NCBI RefSeq assembly: GCF_036850765.1
Contig: NC_089498.1
Location: forward strand, 77,478,305-77,542,304
Length of the DNA stretch: 64,000 bases
Direction: 5' to 3'
DNA from: Saccopteryx bilineata
Taxonomy: Eukaryota > Chordata > Mammalia > Chiroptera > Emballonuridae
In this document: positions 20,633 to 31,690 of the stretch, one piece after another
Numbering within the stretch: position 1 is the first letter of the stretch
Layout: every line of letters begins with the position of its first letter
The notes under the pieces: model-generated
Seen by the model: the letters and a program-made list of their open reading frames with translations, nothing else
Database searches by the model: none
Told to the model about the DNA's origin: nothing
Made by a program: the position numbers and the translations under genes

Positions 20633-22858
20633 CTACACGGTCCATCTTAAAACACTCTTAGTACAACATTCATTGAATAAATACTTTCTGAGCAACAGGC
20701 ACGTGCTAAGCACTGCACAAGTTCAAGGTCTGCGCCCTCAGGGAGTTATTGTGGTTGAATGATGTAATGTCGCCTTCCCAAGGGCACTTCTGTAGGTTCC
20801 TAATGCTCTAGAGGGCCTGGTGTTCCGTGTCCCCGGAAAACCCCAGGCTGAGGTCCTAGGGAATATGGCTCTGCTGCCACATACTCAACTCTGCAGCCCT
20901 GGGCAATGGCTCTGTGACTAGACCTCAACCTCTTTGTCTATGAAATGAGTGTTAAAGGAATGACTTTCATCCTTTTTCAAATGTATACTACAAGCAGAAA
21001 GAAGTTGATAGTGACCCAATACACACACACACTGAAAGATGTTTCATAAACATCAGGGCCACTTCCAGCTCTGAAGCTTGTTTTGCTAGTGGGCAAGGGT
21101 CTGGTGGGGAAGCCGAAGCCCTGGTGGTTAGTGGCTGCCTGCCTGATGGGCTGTTAGGCAAATTACTTTACTTTTCAGGCCCTTTTCTATGAAATCAGTT
21201 TCTTGGCCTCGACAATTTCTGAAGTCCCTCCATTTCTAAAATTCTGTTTTGTAATCATTCGTTCTATTCAACAATCATCACTGAGCGCTCTGTGCCAGGC
21301 ACCTTTGAGGACCAGGGGAATGATTCATGACACCGCCATTTAAAGACCCACTGTCTTATTGAGTGGGCAGGATATTAGCACAAAGATGGGAACGGGTGTG
21401 TGTATGTTGTTCCAGAGTTTGTTTATAATATGTTCAAAGGTCCTTAATAAAAGACCACGATCTCTGCTGGTCTCTTATCTGGGCCACAGCCATCTCTGTA
21501 GACCAGTAAATGGGCAATGACTATTCGAGGAGTGACCAAACACACACTTGCACATTTCCACCCCCTCCTGAAGGCCAGGGTCCCAGGGAAGAGCCTCTGT
21601 TCTCTGTGGCCAGAGTCAGCCTGTGGGAAGCTCTGGTGTCAAGGACAAATGCTGCAGGAGCTGCATGTTGTGACAGACAAACGCAGTAGGACATGCAGCT
21701 AAATGCTGAGTTACTCATCTTGCTAAGGTCTAAATGCTTGCTTTCCTCCTTCAACCCCTCCCTGTGAGTGGTTGTTTACTTTTATCAGTTAGATGTTTTC
21801 AATCAATGTCATGCAAATGTAATTATCTTCATAGCAATCCAAAACGGTTTCCTCATTTAAGGCCCACAGCCATATCCATCTGACCAGTTTCCATCAGGCC
21901 ATACTGTGAATTGTCAGCTCAAAGCTCCCCCAGCCCAACAAAGCCAAATGCCAACACAAAACACCCTGCAAGCCAACTGAAGTTATTTCTAACGCCAGAC
22001 ACAGCTTTGAAATACAGGTTTAGACAGTACGTGAACCGCCGGTGAATAATTGCTTCAACAGGATCAGCCCTTTAAGGGCCAGAGAAGTAAACATGATCTT
22101 CCATGTGAGCAAAACACCACGGTTGTGTAGAGATGAGTCTTACCTTCAGCTGTGCAGTCAGAAGTAGACTCTCTCCTTGCTTGAGTGTGAAAGCCCATCT
22201 ATAAACAGCTTTCACAGCTCTGTGCTGCTAGACAATCTGGCCATTGAAATACAGGACTAGTAAGTGCTCCCCATTTTTAGGAATTATTCTGTGCTGCTCA
22301 GTAGAAGTAGGCCGCTTTGTCCTGCTTCCCCTTTATATGAGTAAATGTGTCGTTCTTCTGGGAGCCCCTGCTCCTGCTCTCAGTCTCTTGCTGATATTGT
22401 TTAACCTTAGCAGCTGCAGAAAGGCAAAAGGTAGAGGAGCTGACCACAAAACAGCCCATCCCAGTACCCAGCAGGCAGCATTCTCTCTCAAGGAATAGCA
22501 GCGTGGCTGCAAACCTGTTACGCAGAGTAAACTCAGGATGGTTTGGGGCATAGTTTTTCTGGTAAGCCAGAGAGCCATCCAGAAAGCCATTGTATACCAC
22601 ACAGTCCAAAAGTGTTCATTCATTGAGACCTAATATAAGCCAGCAAGTTCCAGGCCTTGGGAAGGAGCTCTCTCTATGAGCCAGTCCCTGCTCTCAGGGA
22701 GCACACATTCAATGAGGCAAGAACCACAGTGAATGATTACCTGCTGTGTCAGGTGGTCTTCAGAGCAAGGAAGACGAATCAGAACAAGGGGAAGTTGCTG
22801 GACTGCTCAGGGAAGTGTCCTCTGACAAGGCAATATTCAAATAAAGAAAGAGGTGGAC
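20633..22858. other. Mostly unique DNA with ancient repeat pieces
   Basis: MIR-like sequence lies at about 20835-20975 and L2-like sequence at 21255-21390 (CATCACTGAGCGCTCTGTGC, GCCAGGCACC). A similar piece lies at 22640-22720. The rest, especially 21780-22140, has no recognised repeat. No exon with convincing splice sites and motif was found. Confidence 0.45.
21811..21825 (+). promoter_or_regulatory. Octamer plus TAATTA homeodomain-type motif
   Basis: A perfect ATGCAAAT octamer (21811-21818) is followed after one base by TAATTA (21820-21825). It lies in one of the few long repeat-free stretches of the window. The motif match alone does not prove function. Confidence 0.25.
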
Positions 22859-23230
22859 GCCCTGGCCGGTTGGCTCAGTGGTAGAGTGTCGGCCTGGCGT
22901 GCAGGAGTCCCAAGTTTGATTCCTGGCCAGGCACACAGGAGAAGCGCCCATCTGCTTCTCCACCCTTCCCCCTCTCCTTTCTCTCTATCTCTCTCTTCCC
23001 CTCCCGCAGCCAAGGCTCCATTGGAGCAAAGTTGGCCCGGGCGCTGGGGATGGCTCTGTAGTTTCTGCCTCAGGTGCTAGAATGGCTCTGATTGCAACAG
23101 AGAGACGCCCCAGATGGGCAGAGCATCGCCCCCTGGTGGGCGTGCCGGGTGGATCCCGGTCGGGCACATGCGGGAGTCTGTCTGACTGCCTCCCCGTTTC
23201 CAACTTCAGAAAAATACAAAAAAAAAAAAA
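22859..23230 (+). mobile_element. Rhin-1-type SINE
   Basis: A complete copy, older subfamily (CAAAGTTGGCCC), with the B box decayed to GTTTGATTCC. No clear target duplication was found. Its antisense strand is open over much of 22985-23419, as in other copies. Confidence 0.88.
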
Positions 23231-25045
23231 GACCCTGGACAGGGGAGTGCTTGGCATGCTTGAGGACCTATAAGTGATGCGTCTAAGGAGCCTCTTACAG
23301 GAGATATTGGGTTCAATGGTGAATAAGGGGCTTCTTACTAAAATTGCTACTGACAGTTTCTCCATGTGGTGGAGGTGGATCTGCCCATAATTAGAATACT
23401 TGTCTTTGAATCCCTCCATCCAGTCTACTTAACATGTGTTGTTGTTTCTTTCTAAAGGATCAAAGTGGCTAAAATCCAAGTGGTTTCACAGGCAAAGCCA
23501 CAGCAGGACAAAAACAAGAAAAATAATTCTAGCCTTTAAAATAATTGTGAAACAAAATTAATAAGTTACTTTCTGCTGATCATTTACTAATTTACAAATG
23601 CATTACATATTATCTTATATGTAGGCACAATTATCCTCATTTTACACATTCAAACTCAGGCTCGCTGACTCCAGAGCCCGCGTTCTGCCCCCTACAGACA
23701 CCACTTCCTGTGCCGCCGTCGTGTGGACTGGGTACTGCTGCCCCACTGCTAACCCAGGAGTTACACAGTGTTGTCAAGGAGCAGACTTCCAGATTTGGTG
23801 TGAGACTTCACAGAGACCCCTAATAATTGGCACATTGTTTGTATATAGTGGCTGTCACTTAATTCCTCAAAGCCTATGCTTCTCCTGAATGTGTGTCATG
23901 TCTCCATTGAAAATTTGGCAATGCCACAAAACTAGGAAGTGAGGCAAATGCCATCTTCAGCCCCACCCATATCTGAAGCACCATGGTGGGCCCTCAGATG
24001 GTGAGACTAAGACAGGGAGTCCTCAGCTTTCAGAGATAATATCACCACATGCGTTCACAGTTAGCCAGTGCTTTCTTCTAAACTAGTGCCATGTGTGTAG
24101 CTCTCACACAGGAAACACAAAGAGGTTAATACTCATTTTCTTTTCTGCAGAGAGATTTCTAGTACATGGAATCATGGAATGTGAGAGTCTAAATGGACCT
24201 GCATTTCTTTAAGACTAATTATCTTCTGATCATTCTCGTCACCTATTCCACCCTTGGTGCCAACTGGTCATCCCAGTTCCAGGGAGCACATACTTCCTGA
24301 GCAGCTGCCCTGTCTCTGGACAGCTTCCTTACACCGTGCCAACATCTGTCCTTCCTCAGACTCTGCCCTGTGAAATTCATCCATACTCTTCCTGGGAGGC
24401 TATGCAGCATACCTCTAATCGCTGTTACAGGGAAGCCAAACATTTGCTATAGACTTGCGTTAATGTAGGCTAATGTCACAGCTTTTTTGACACACATACT
24501 GTTGATTTAAATCAGGGTTTTTGTCAACTAAAACTTGAGTGTGTGTGTGTGTGTGTGTGTGTGTCTGGGTGGGTGGGTGGGGTTGTTTATTACTGTTAAA
24601 CCATATCCCTGTGTTCTCACTAGTACAGTTGATTTAATGAACAATTACAAGACTTTATGTTTATCTCTATTAAACTTTCACTAGATGCATATCTGTTGAA
24701 TAGATTTTTCTGGATCTTGATGTCATCCATTTTCTTGCTATTCCTCTCGCTTTCACTTCACCTGAGATTATTTGGGAAAGCATCTGTCAACAGGGCCTCA
24801 AAATTGAATACCTCTAGGGACCAACGAGGTCACATAAATGGGCCCATGGGGCAGATGTAAGTGCACACGCCGAGTGAGGGACGTGGGCTCTGTGAGCGGG
24901 GAGCAGAACCCCTCGGCACAGGGGCCGCTGCTACCTGCTCCAGCTGGCTGCTGCTTGGAAGGAATGCAGAAATGCTTTCGCCAGACTTCCCACTTATGTC
25001 AGGGAATTTAGAATTCTGGGTTCCTAAAAAAAATCACCTGATTTC
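23231..25045. other. Anonymous stretch
   Basis: No repeat family was recognised apart from the microsatellite at 24539-24582. Short ORFs such as 24243-24443 and 24861-25061 have no motif or matching splice signals that I can defend. Confidence 0.4.
24539..24582 (+). repeat. (GT)n followed by (GGGT)n
   Basis: About 12 GT units followed by CTGGGTGGGTGGGTGGGG. The G-runs satisfy a four-tract G-quadruplex pattern on the plus strand. Confidence 0.9.
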
Positions 25046-25227
25046 ACTTTATTTTTGTTGAGTGATTTGAGAGAAACAGAGGAAGGCAGAGAGAGGGAGA
25101 GAGAGAGAGAGAAACATGGATTTGTTCCATGTATTTAAACGCTCATTGATTGATTCTTGTATGTGCCCTGACCCACAACCTTGGCATATTGGGATGATGC
25201 TCTAACTAACTGAGCTACCTGGCGCAC
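25046..25227 (-). mobile_element. Ves-type SINE, minus strand
   Basis: GA-rich tail, AACATGGATTTGTTCC, TTGATTCTTGTATGTGCCCT and a degraded head CTAACTGAGCTACCTGGC at the right end. Confidence 0.75.
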
Positions 25228-25235
25228 CAAATCAT

Positions 25236-25236
<1 letters not shown>

Positions 25237-25289
<53 letters not shown>

Positions 25290-25619
25290 ACAGAGACAGA
25301 GAGAGAGTCAGAGAGAGAGAGAGAGAGAGAGAGATAGGGACAGGCAGACAAGAACGCAGAGAGATGAGAAGCATCAATCATCAGTTTTTCGTTGCGACAC
25401 CTTAGTTGTTCATTGATTGCTTTCTCATATGTGCCTTGACCATGGGCCTTCAGCACACTGAGTAACCCCTTGCTCGAGCCAGTGACCTTGGGCCCAAGCT
25501 GGTGAGCTTTGCTCAAACCAGATGAGCCTGTTCTCAAGCTGGCTACCTCGGTGTCTTGAACCTGGTTCCTCCGCATCCCAGTCCGACGCTCTATCCACTG
25601 CGCCACTGCCTGGTCAGGC
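25237..25619 (-). mobile_element. Family B SINE, minus strand, with a (CA)n tail
   Basis: The SINE body lies at 25288-25619 and is a long version of the family. Its 3' tail, on the left, is a (TG)n run of about 24 units at 25240-25287 instead of T's. The flanking duplication AAATCATT lies at 25229-25236 and 25620-25627. That places the microsatellite inside the insertion, so it grew from the SINE tail. Confidence 0.85.
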
Positions 25620-28109
25620 AAATCATTTGATTTTAAAACATTGACTTTATGTGTTTTTAAGAACATGTGGGACAAAAATGTGTGACAAAAACGTCAGAGC
25701 CCGTGACTTACACTAGAAACCACTCTATAAGGCATTCTGAATTCATTCTCTAGCACTCTCTGGATGTGGTCCTCCAACCACTTATCAATCAACCTTCTAG
25801 GGTTGACACCCAGCCTCCCATTCGCCATCTCGCCCACATACCCTGGGAACTGCTCCACAGAGGAAGTCGCTCGTCTCACATGGGTATATACAGTGACAGA
25901 GGGCAAAGCTCAGGCTCTAGAGCCACAGTGCTGGGCTCTCATCTTGCCTGCCATTTCCTGGCCATGCGACTTTGGCTAAATCCCCTCACTTCTCCGTGCT
26001 TTGTTTTTCTCATCTGTAAACTGGGGATAATAACAGTAATAACAGTATTTACTTCACAGAGTTGATATAAGTACTTTACAAATCGTACATGGAGAGTGCT
26101 TGGTTCTAGGTCTAGCACATAGGAATTAATAAGTAAATTTTATACTTATTACTTTTATGGTTGTTACTATGATTATTATGAATCACATTATCTCTGGGTT
26201 GTACTGCTGATGGCACCCAGAATATAAGAACAGCCCAGAGAGCGCCCAGTGAGCGCAGAAGTGATGATATTAGAAGTGTACCCAACCTTCTTCCTTTGCT
26301 CATGACCCCCTCAGCCTGGCAACTTTTGGCACCCCAATAAATTGCTCTTAGAGAAACCCCCCCCTAAGGTGAGTGGGGAAATCTCACAGAGTAGGTCACG
26401 CTACTCCTCTCCTTTAAAAGTTTCAATGAGGGTTTCTGTTTCTTACAAAGTGCACCTCACACAGCTTTGCCTGTGTCGAGGTCGTCTCCCACGCGGCCTC
26501 TGCTCACATCCTCAACCCTTCTCTCAGGAGACCCTCCCCAGAGTCCCCGCCTTAGTGGATCCATACCTGCAGCTTCCCTGGGCCCGTCCTGGGCCTTCCA
26601 AACCTATCCTGTGAGCTCTTCTCCCAGGTGAGGCACCTTCCCCTTGCTCTTCACTGACAAAATCCCATCCACCTTTCAAACTCTTATGAAACTCAAGGTC
26701 ACTATGAAAAATTCTTCCTTTAAAATTCTTTAACATTTTCTGTTTCTAGAACTTGCTTAGCATTCAGCAACTTCTGCTTCCTATTGTTGCTTGCCCGTGA
26801 GCTGCAGGAGGAGGAGTGGGCCTTGGTTTCTTTGTGACTCGCCCCTCACCACATACACACACACACCCCACATAGCACAAGGCTGAGAACACGGAGAATG
26901 CTCAATAAAGAAACATTTTTGGCCTGACTCAATAGCCTGAAGCACTGTTCCTTTCAACAATTATGGCCCAATAAATTATACCGGCATTGCCTCCTGGAGG
27001 GAAAGGCCACACCAAGGCTCCCACAGATGGGGAAACTTCCCCGTCTGCCAAGACCCAGATGCAAGGCAGCCTTGGCTCTCTTTGGCTGTCTACCTGAGTC
27101 TGGATTTAACAACTTGGCCTGCAGTTTTACAGCCTGAGTCACCAGGATCAGCACAACAGTATGAGTTCTTTGTCCACATGCTGGTGCCAGGTGTTAGGGG
27201 AACTGGCTGCAAGGGCTCACCCAGGCAGGGTCGCCTGCCGGCGGGGGCAGGGGTGCCGTGCCCCAAGCTATGAGGCCAGGGGATGTGTCTGCAAAGGGGG
27301 CCTTCATCTGGACCCAAACAAGAAAAAGAAATGAGGAAAGTTTATGGCATGAGGATTCTGGACTGGTACTGCAGGAGGGTGTGCACTGGGTAGGAGGTGG
27401 AGGTGGGGAGGACATAGAACAGCCTTGAACAGGACAAAGCTGAGAAAGAGGGCCTAGACTCAGATTTTATTTCCATGGTTGTAAGAGTTGTGTGGTCATA
27501 AGAAGGTGAAAGAATGCAGAAATCCATCAAATTTAAGTATTTAAAGTTGAGGTTATATAGCTTAAGAGCCAAAGAAATACAGTATCCAAACAAGTGATAT
27601 AAGGGTTGGACACATCTGTGAATAGAAGTTAGACAGGCCTCTGGCGATGTGAGCGTTCCTTTTTGGGTTATGAAGACATTGGTATAACAACTATAAATAG
27701 GGGTCGTGGCGGTGGTGTGCTGGTTAAGGTTTAACAACCAGTTCAAAAATCCCTGAATTGTATCATTTGCAGATTTCCTTGGTGCATATACACCTACCGA
27801 GGCCAATTTCAATTACTACCGTGAGGCCTAGAATGTTGGATTGAGAAGAGGTTGCACAGCCGGCTCCCATGAGCTTGTGTGAGTGGCTCCTGCCTACACT
27901 GATTCCCTAAATCTTGTCCAGGTCACCAACAAGAATCACATCAGCAGCCCACTCCTCTGCTAGATTTGCAACTTTAAGTAAGTCAGTGAAGTAACCTTAA
28001 AAATTGTATTAGAAGATAACTCCAAAAATTGTGTGAAATAATATAATTTCTTAATGGATAAGTATCTTTCAAATGTGATATGATTTAAAATCTAGCCTTG
28101 TGACTTCAT
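25620..28109. other. Mostly unique DNA
   Basis: A MIR-type element lies at about 25905-26130. No other family was identified. GC-rich parts at 26400-27450 give overlapping open frames on both strands without motifs. I saw no defensible exon. Confidence 0.4.
25905..26130 (+). mobile_element. MIR-type SINE
   Basis: Well-preserved order of MIR blocks: GGCTCTAGAGCCACAGTGCT, CATTTCCTGGCCATGCGACT, TCATCTGTAAACTGGGGATA, then GTACTTTACAAATCG and a TAGCACATAG end. Confidence 0.8.
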
Positions 28110-28309
28110 TTTTTTTAAGTTCTACTTACTTTTTTAAAGTTTTATTTATTAACTGGTTTTAAAGAGAAAGAGAGAGAGAGAGACATGGATTTATTTTCTC
28201 ACTTATTTATGCATCATTCATCGATTCTTGTATGTGCTCTGACCAAAGATCTAACCTACATTTGCGTTTCGAAACTACACTCCTACTAACTGAGCTACCT
28301 GGCTAGGGC
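28110..28309 (-). mobile_element. Ves-type SINE, minus strand
   Basis: T-rich tail, GA run at 28165-28184, GATTCTTGTATGTGCTCTGA and a reverse-complemented head at 28285-28309 (ACTGAGCTACCTGGCTAGGG). Confidence 0.8.
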
Positions 28310-28315
28310 AAATTT

Positions 28316-29040
28316 CATTTGCTGGGGTAACATTTGTTAATAACATTATATAAGTTTCAGATGTACAATTCTGTAATACATCATCTGTATACTGTATTTT
28401 TTTTTTGTATTTTTCTGAAGTTGGAAACGGGGAGGCAGTCAGACAGACTCCCACATGCACCCTACGGGGATCCATCCAGCATGCCCACCAGGGGGCAATG
28501 CTCTGCCCATCTGGGGCATTGCTCTGTTGCAACCAGAGCCACTCTAGCGCCTGAGGCAGAGGCCACAGAGCCATCCTCAGTGCCCGGGCCAACTTTGCTC
28601 CAATGGAGCCCTGGCTGTGGGAGCGGAAGAGAGAGACAGAGAGGAAGGAGAGGGGGAGGGGTGGAGAAGCAGATGGGCGCTTCTCCTGTGTGCCCTGGCC
28701 GGGAATTGAACCTGGGACTCCTGCATGCCAGGCCGACGCTCTACCACTGAGCCAACCGGCCAGGGCTGTATATTGTATTGTGTGTCAACACCCAAAGTCT
28801 AGTCTCCTTCTGTCACCATACATATGACCCCTTTACCCTTTTCATCCTTCTTCCACCCCCTTCCCCTTTGGAAACCACCATACTGTTGTCTGTGTCTGTG
28901 AGTTTGTTTTGCTAGTTCATTCATTGCTTTGTTTTATGCCCTACATATGAGTGAAATCATATAGCTCTTCTTCTCTTCTGCCTAACTTATTTCACCAAGC
29001 ATGATACTTTCAAGGTCCATCCACTTCAGTTTCAAATGTG
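28316..29040 (-). mobile_element. L1 3'UTR and ORF2 end, minus strand
   Basis: The minus-strand L1 3' end starts at 28316. It is interrupted by a Rhin-1 SINE (28397-28766) and continues with GGAAACCACCATACTGTTGT and CATATGAGTGAAATCATATA to about 29040. Coding-dead. Confidence 0.7.
28397..28766 (-). mobile_element. Rhin-1-type SINE, minus strand
   Basis: A complete copy. Flanks TGTATACTGTATTT and TGTATATTGTATTG form the target duplication. The plus-strand frame 28334-28750 (138 codons) is the recurrent antisense Rhin-1 frame. Confidence 0.9.
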
Positions 29041-29189
29041 CATCAAGCTCTTCCTCTCCCCTGCCTTCCTTTCCCTTCTCTGTTCATATGAAAGCCACTA
29101 GGTGTAGCAAAGCAGAGGACAGTCACTCAATCCTTATTATTTGTGGATCCCATATTTGCAAATTTGGTTACTAATTAAAAATTTTTTGT

Positions 29190-29369
29190 GCCCTGGCCAG
29201 TAATCTCAGGTGGTCAGAGCATTGTCTTGATATGCCAAGCTCAAGGATTTGATCCCTGGTCAGGGCACATACAAGAATCAACCAATGGATGCATAAACAA
29301 GTAGAACAACAAATTGATGCTTCTCTCTCTCTCTCTTTCTCTTTCTCCTTTCCTCTCTCTCTAAAATAA
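29190..29369 (+). mobile_element. Ves-type SINE
   Basis: GCCCTGGCCAGTAATCTCAG head, GGATTTGATCCCTGGTCAGG, GAATCAACCAATGGATGCAT and a (CT)n tail ending in AAAATAAATT. Confidence 0.8.
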
Positions 29370-29738
29370 ATTGACTGACTAGTGATAATGCAGTAGATAC
29401 AGCATTGACCTGTGACACAGAGGACCCAGGTTCAAAACCTGAGGTCACCGGCATGAGCATGGGCTTATCCGGCTTGATTGCAGGTTCACCAGCTTGAGCT
29501 CAGGGTCACTGATTTGAGCATAAAATCATTGAAATGATCCCATGGTCGCTGGCTTGAAGCCCAAGGTCGCTGACTTGAGCAAGGCGTCACTGGCTTGGCT
29601 GGAGCCCCCAGGTCAAGGCAAGTATAAAAAGCAATCAATAAACAACTAACAGAATGCAATTATGAGTTGATGCTTCTCATCTCTCCCCTATCCTGACTGT
29701 CTGTCTGTCTGTCTCTCTCTCTTGTTAAAAAAAAAAAA
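29370..29738 (+). mobile_element. Family B SINE, long variant
   Basis: An extended copy with several TCACNGGCTTGAGC-like repeats in the core, GATCCCATGGTCGCTGGC, AATCAATAAACAACTAAC, (CTGT)n and an A14 tail. It sits directly between two Ves-type SINEs of opposite orientation. Confidence 0.8.
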
Positions 29739-29739
29739 A

Positions 29740-29922
29740 AATTAATTGATTGATTTTTTTAGAGAGAGAAGGGAGAGAGAGAGAAAAAAAAACATCAATT
29801 CATTGTTTCACTTATTTATATAATCATTGGTTGCTCCTTGTATGTGCCCTGGCTAGAGATCAAACACACAACCTTGATGTGCCAGGCTGATGCTCCAGTC
29901 AACTTAGCCACTCAGCCAGGGC
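29740..29922 (-). mobile_element. Ves-type SINE, minus strand
   Basis: GA-rich tail with A9, CATCAATTCATTGTTTCAC, TGCTCCTTGTATGTGCCCTG, and the head at 29900-29922 reverse-complemented. Confidence 0.8.
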
Positions 29923-29944
29923 AATAAAAATTTTAAAAATAAAT

Positions 29945-30352
29945 AAATAAATTGTATTTGTAACCCCAAAATCAATATTCACAATGTTTTTGCAGTCTTT
30001 CATGGACATGCAGAGTGGCAAAAAATTTGAGTCACCCCGAGTGCACCTTCCCAGCTGAGTCTGAACAAGACCATCCTCTGCCTTCTTACCCCAGTTCTTA
30101 GCCCATACTGTAAACGGGTGTCCCTTTTTTGGTCTGTTTAGTGCCATTTTATTTACATTTTTGTCCTTTTTGTTTCTGATTTTGCTGTTTAAAATGGCCC
30201 CCAAGTGTAGTCCTGAAGAGTTGTCTACTGTTCCTAAGTGCAAAGAAGGCTGAAATGTGCCTTACAGAGAAAATACATGTGTTACATTAGATGAACTTCG
30301 CTGAAGTATAAGGCTGCTGGTTGTGAGTTCATATTAAGTAATCAACAATATC
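29945..30352 (+). mobile_element. Tigger (pogo-group) transposase-region fragment, first part
   Basis: Contains the start region of a Tigger transposase (AAAATGGCCCCCAAGTGTAG, then TGCCTTACAGAGAAAATACA and GTGAGTTCATATTAAG). This corresponds to the beginning of the CENP-B-like DNA-binding domain. The frame is broken by stops. The element continues at about 31546 after the SINE insertion. Confidence 0.65.
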
Positions 30353-30529
30353 TCCTGACTGGTGGTGGCACAGTGGATAAAGCAGGGATCTGGAATGCTG
30401 AGGTCACCAGTTCAAAACTCCGAGGTCGTTGGCTTAAGCATGGGCTCCTCATCTTGAGTGTGAGTTTGCTGGCTTGATCAGGGGATCATCCACATGATCC
30501 CAAAGGTCAACCAGTTAGAGGCCAAAGGT
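30353..30529 (+). mobile_element. Family B SINE, left part (split)
   Basis: CTCCTGACTGGTGGTGGCAC head, CAAAACTCCGAGGTCGTTGG and GATCCACATGATCCCAAAGG-type core. It is interrupted at 30529 by a hAT-like element and resumes at 31332. Confidence 0.75.
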
Positions 30530-31331
30530 AAGGTGACCAATCATCCTCCTTTAGGGAGGACAGTCTTTCTTTCTTTCTTTCTTTTTTTTTTTTGTATTTT
30601 TCTGAAGCTGGAAATGGGGAGAGACAGTCAGACAGACTCCCGCATGCGCCCGACCGGGATCCACCCGGCACGCCCACCAGGGGCAACACTCTGCCCACCA
30701 GGGGACTATGCTCTGCCCCTCTGGGGCGTCGCTCTGCCGCGACCAGAGCCACTCTAGCGCCTGGGGCAGAGGCCAAAGAGCCATCCCTAGCACCCGGGCC
30801 ATCTTTGCTCCAATGGAGCCTTGGCTGCAGGAGGGGAAGAGAGAGACAGAGAGGAAGGAGGGGGGGTGGAGAAGTAAATGGGCGCTTCTCCTATGTGCCC
30901 TGGCCGGGAATCGAACCCGGGTCCCCCTCACGCCAGGCCGACGCTCTACCGCTGAGCCAACCGGCCAGGGCCCAGTCTTTCTTTTGTAAGTTCCGTCCTC
31001 CCTTCAAACGTGTCCTCCTTCCTACATGTCCTCCTTTTTGATATTGGCAGACTAATCTATAAATGTCCGTATTCAATCAATGCAGAGTCGATCCATTGCA
31101 TGTGGTATGACATATTTGTATCTAAATGAGTACTTTTTTCTTATAATTATTATTAAAAATTAATAGTCATATAAGCATATTTACAATATAAAATATTACA
31201 AATGTTTTTATTATGCATTTATCATATAGTGTATTATTGTTGCAATTAATAAAGTGTTTCTTTTGTTTATGATATTGTTTTCTTCAATTTATTTTTGTCC
31301 TCCTTTTCATTGTAAAAAAGTTGGTCACCTT
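30530..31331 (+). mobile_element. hAT-like non-autonomous element, split by a Rhin-1 SINE
   Basis: Ends AAGGTGACCA and TGGTCACCTT are perfect 10-bp inverted repeats. Flanks CCAAAGGT (30522-30529) and ACAAAGGT (31332-31339) match at 7 of 8 positions. Sub-terminal CCTCCTTTAGGGAGGACAG and TTTTGTCCTCCTTTTCATTG are also related. Without the SINE it is about 400 bp, AT-rich and non-coding. Family not named. Confidence 0.7.
30582..30971 (-). mobile_element. Rhin-1-type SINE, minus strand, young
   Basis: Near-consensus, with an intact minus-strand GGTTCGATTCC and a GCAAAGATGGCC YY1-like core. Target duplication CAGTCTTTCTTT lies at 30561-30572 and 30973-30984. Its plus strand carries the longest recurrent antisense frame (30592-31041, 149 codons). 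Confidence 0.93.
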
Positions 31332-31545
31332 ACAAAGGTCATTGGCATGATATGCCCAAGGTCTCAGGTTTCAGCAAAGGGACACTGGTTTGGCTTGAGC
31401 CTGAAGTCAGATCCTGGGTCAAGGTACGTAAGAAAAGCAATCAATGCACAACTAAAGTGAAATCAACATGAGTTGATGCTTCTCACTCTCTCTCCCTTCC
31501 TCTGTCTCTCTCTTTTCCTGTCTCTCTCTCTCGCTCAAAACAAAC
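31332..31545 (+). mobile_element. Family B SINE, right part (split)
   Basis: Continues the SINE of 30353-30529: CAAGGTCTCAGGTTTCAGC, GGTCAAGGTACGTAAGAAAA, GAGTTGATGCTTCTCACTC, CT-rich tail and CAAAACAAACAAAG. Confidence 0.75.
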
Positions 31546-31690
31546 AAAGTATCTATTAAATAAGGTACTTTAAATACACCTAAAGCAGATATGTATTCAT
31601 TGTTTGACAAAATGTGACCAGAGGCTCTCAGGAAGCAATCCTATATTTACCTTAAGAACACTGATTCAGGATTCACTAATTTAATGTTTG
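31546..31690 (+). mobile_element. Tigger fragment, second part
   Basis: Resumes the Tigger element: TATCTATTAAATAAGGTACT, GTTTGACAAAATGTGACCAG, AGGCTCTCAGGAAGCAATCC, and TTCAGGATTCACTAATTTAA. Broken frame. Confidence 0.6.

Noticed and set aside
30592..31041. 149-codon open frame, and similar long frames at 11445-11822, 22985-23419, 37705-38133, 42833-43240 and 48971-49297
   Set aside because: All lie on the antisense strand of Rhin-1 SINEs and share the same translated text. They reflect GC-rich SINE composition and are not genes.
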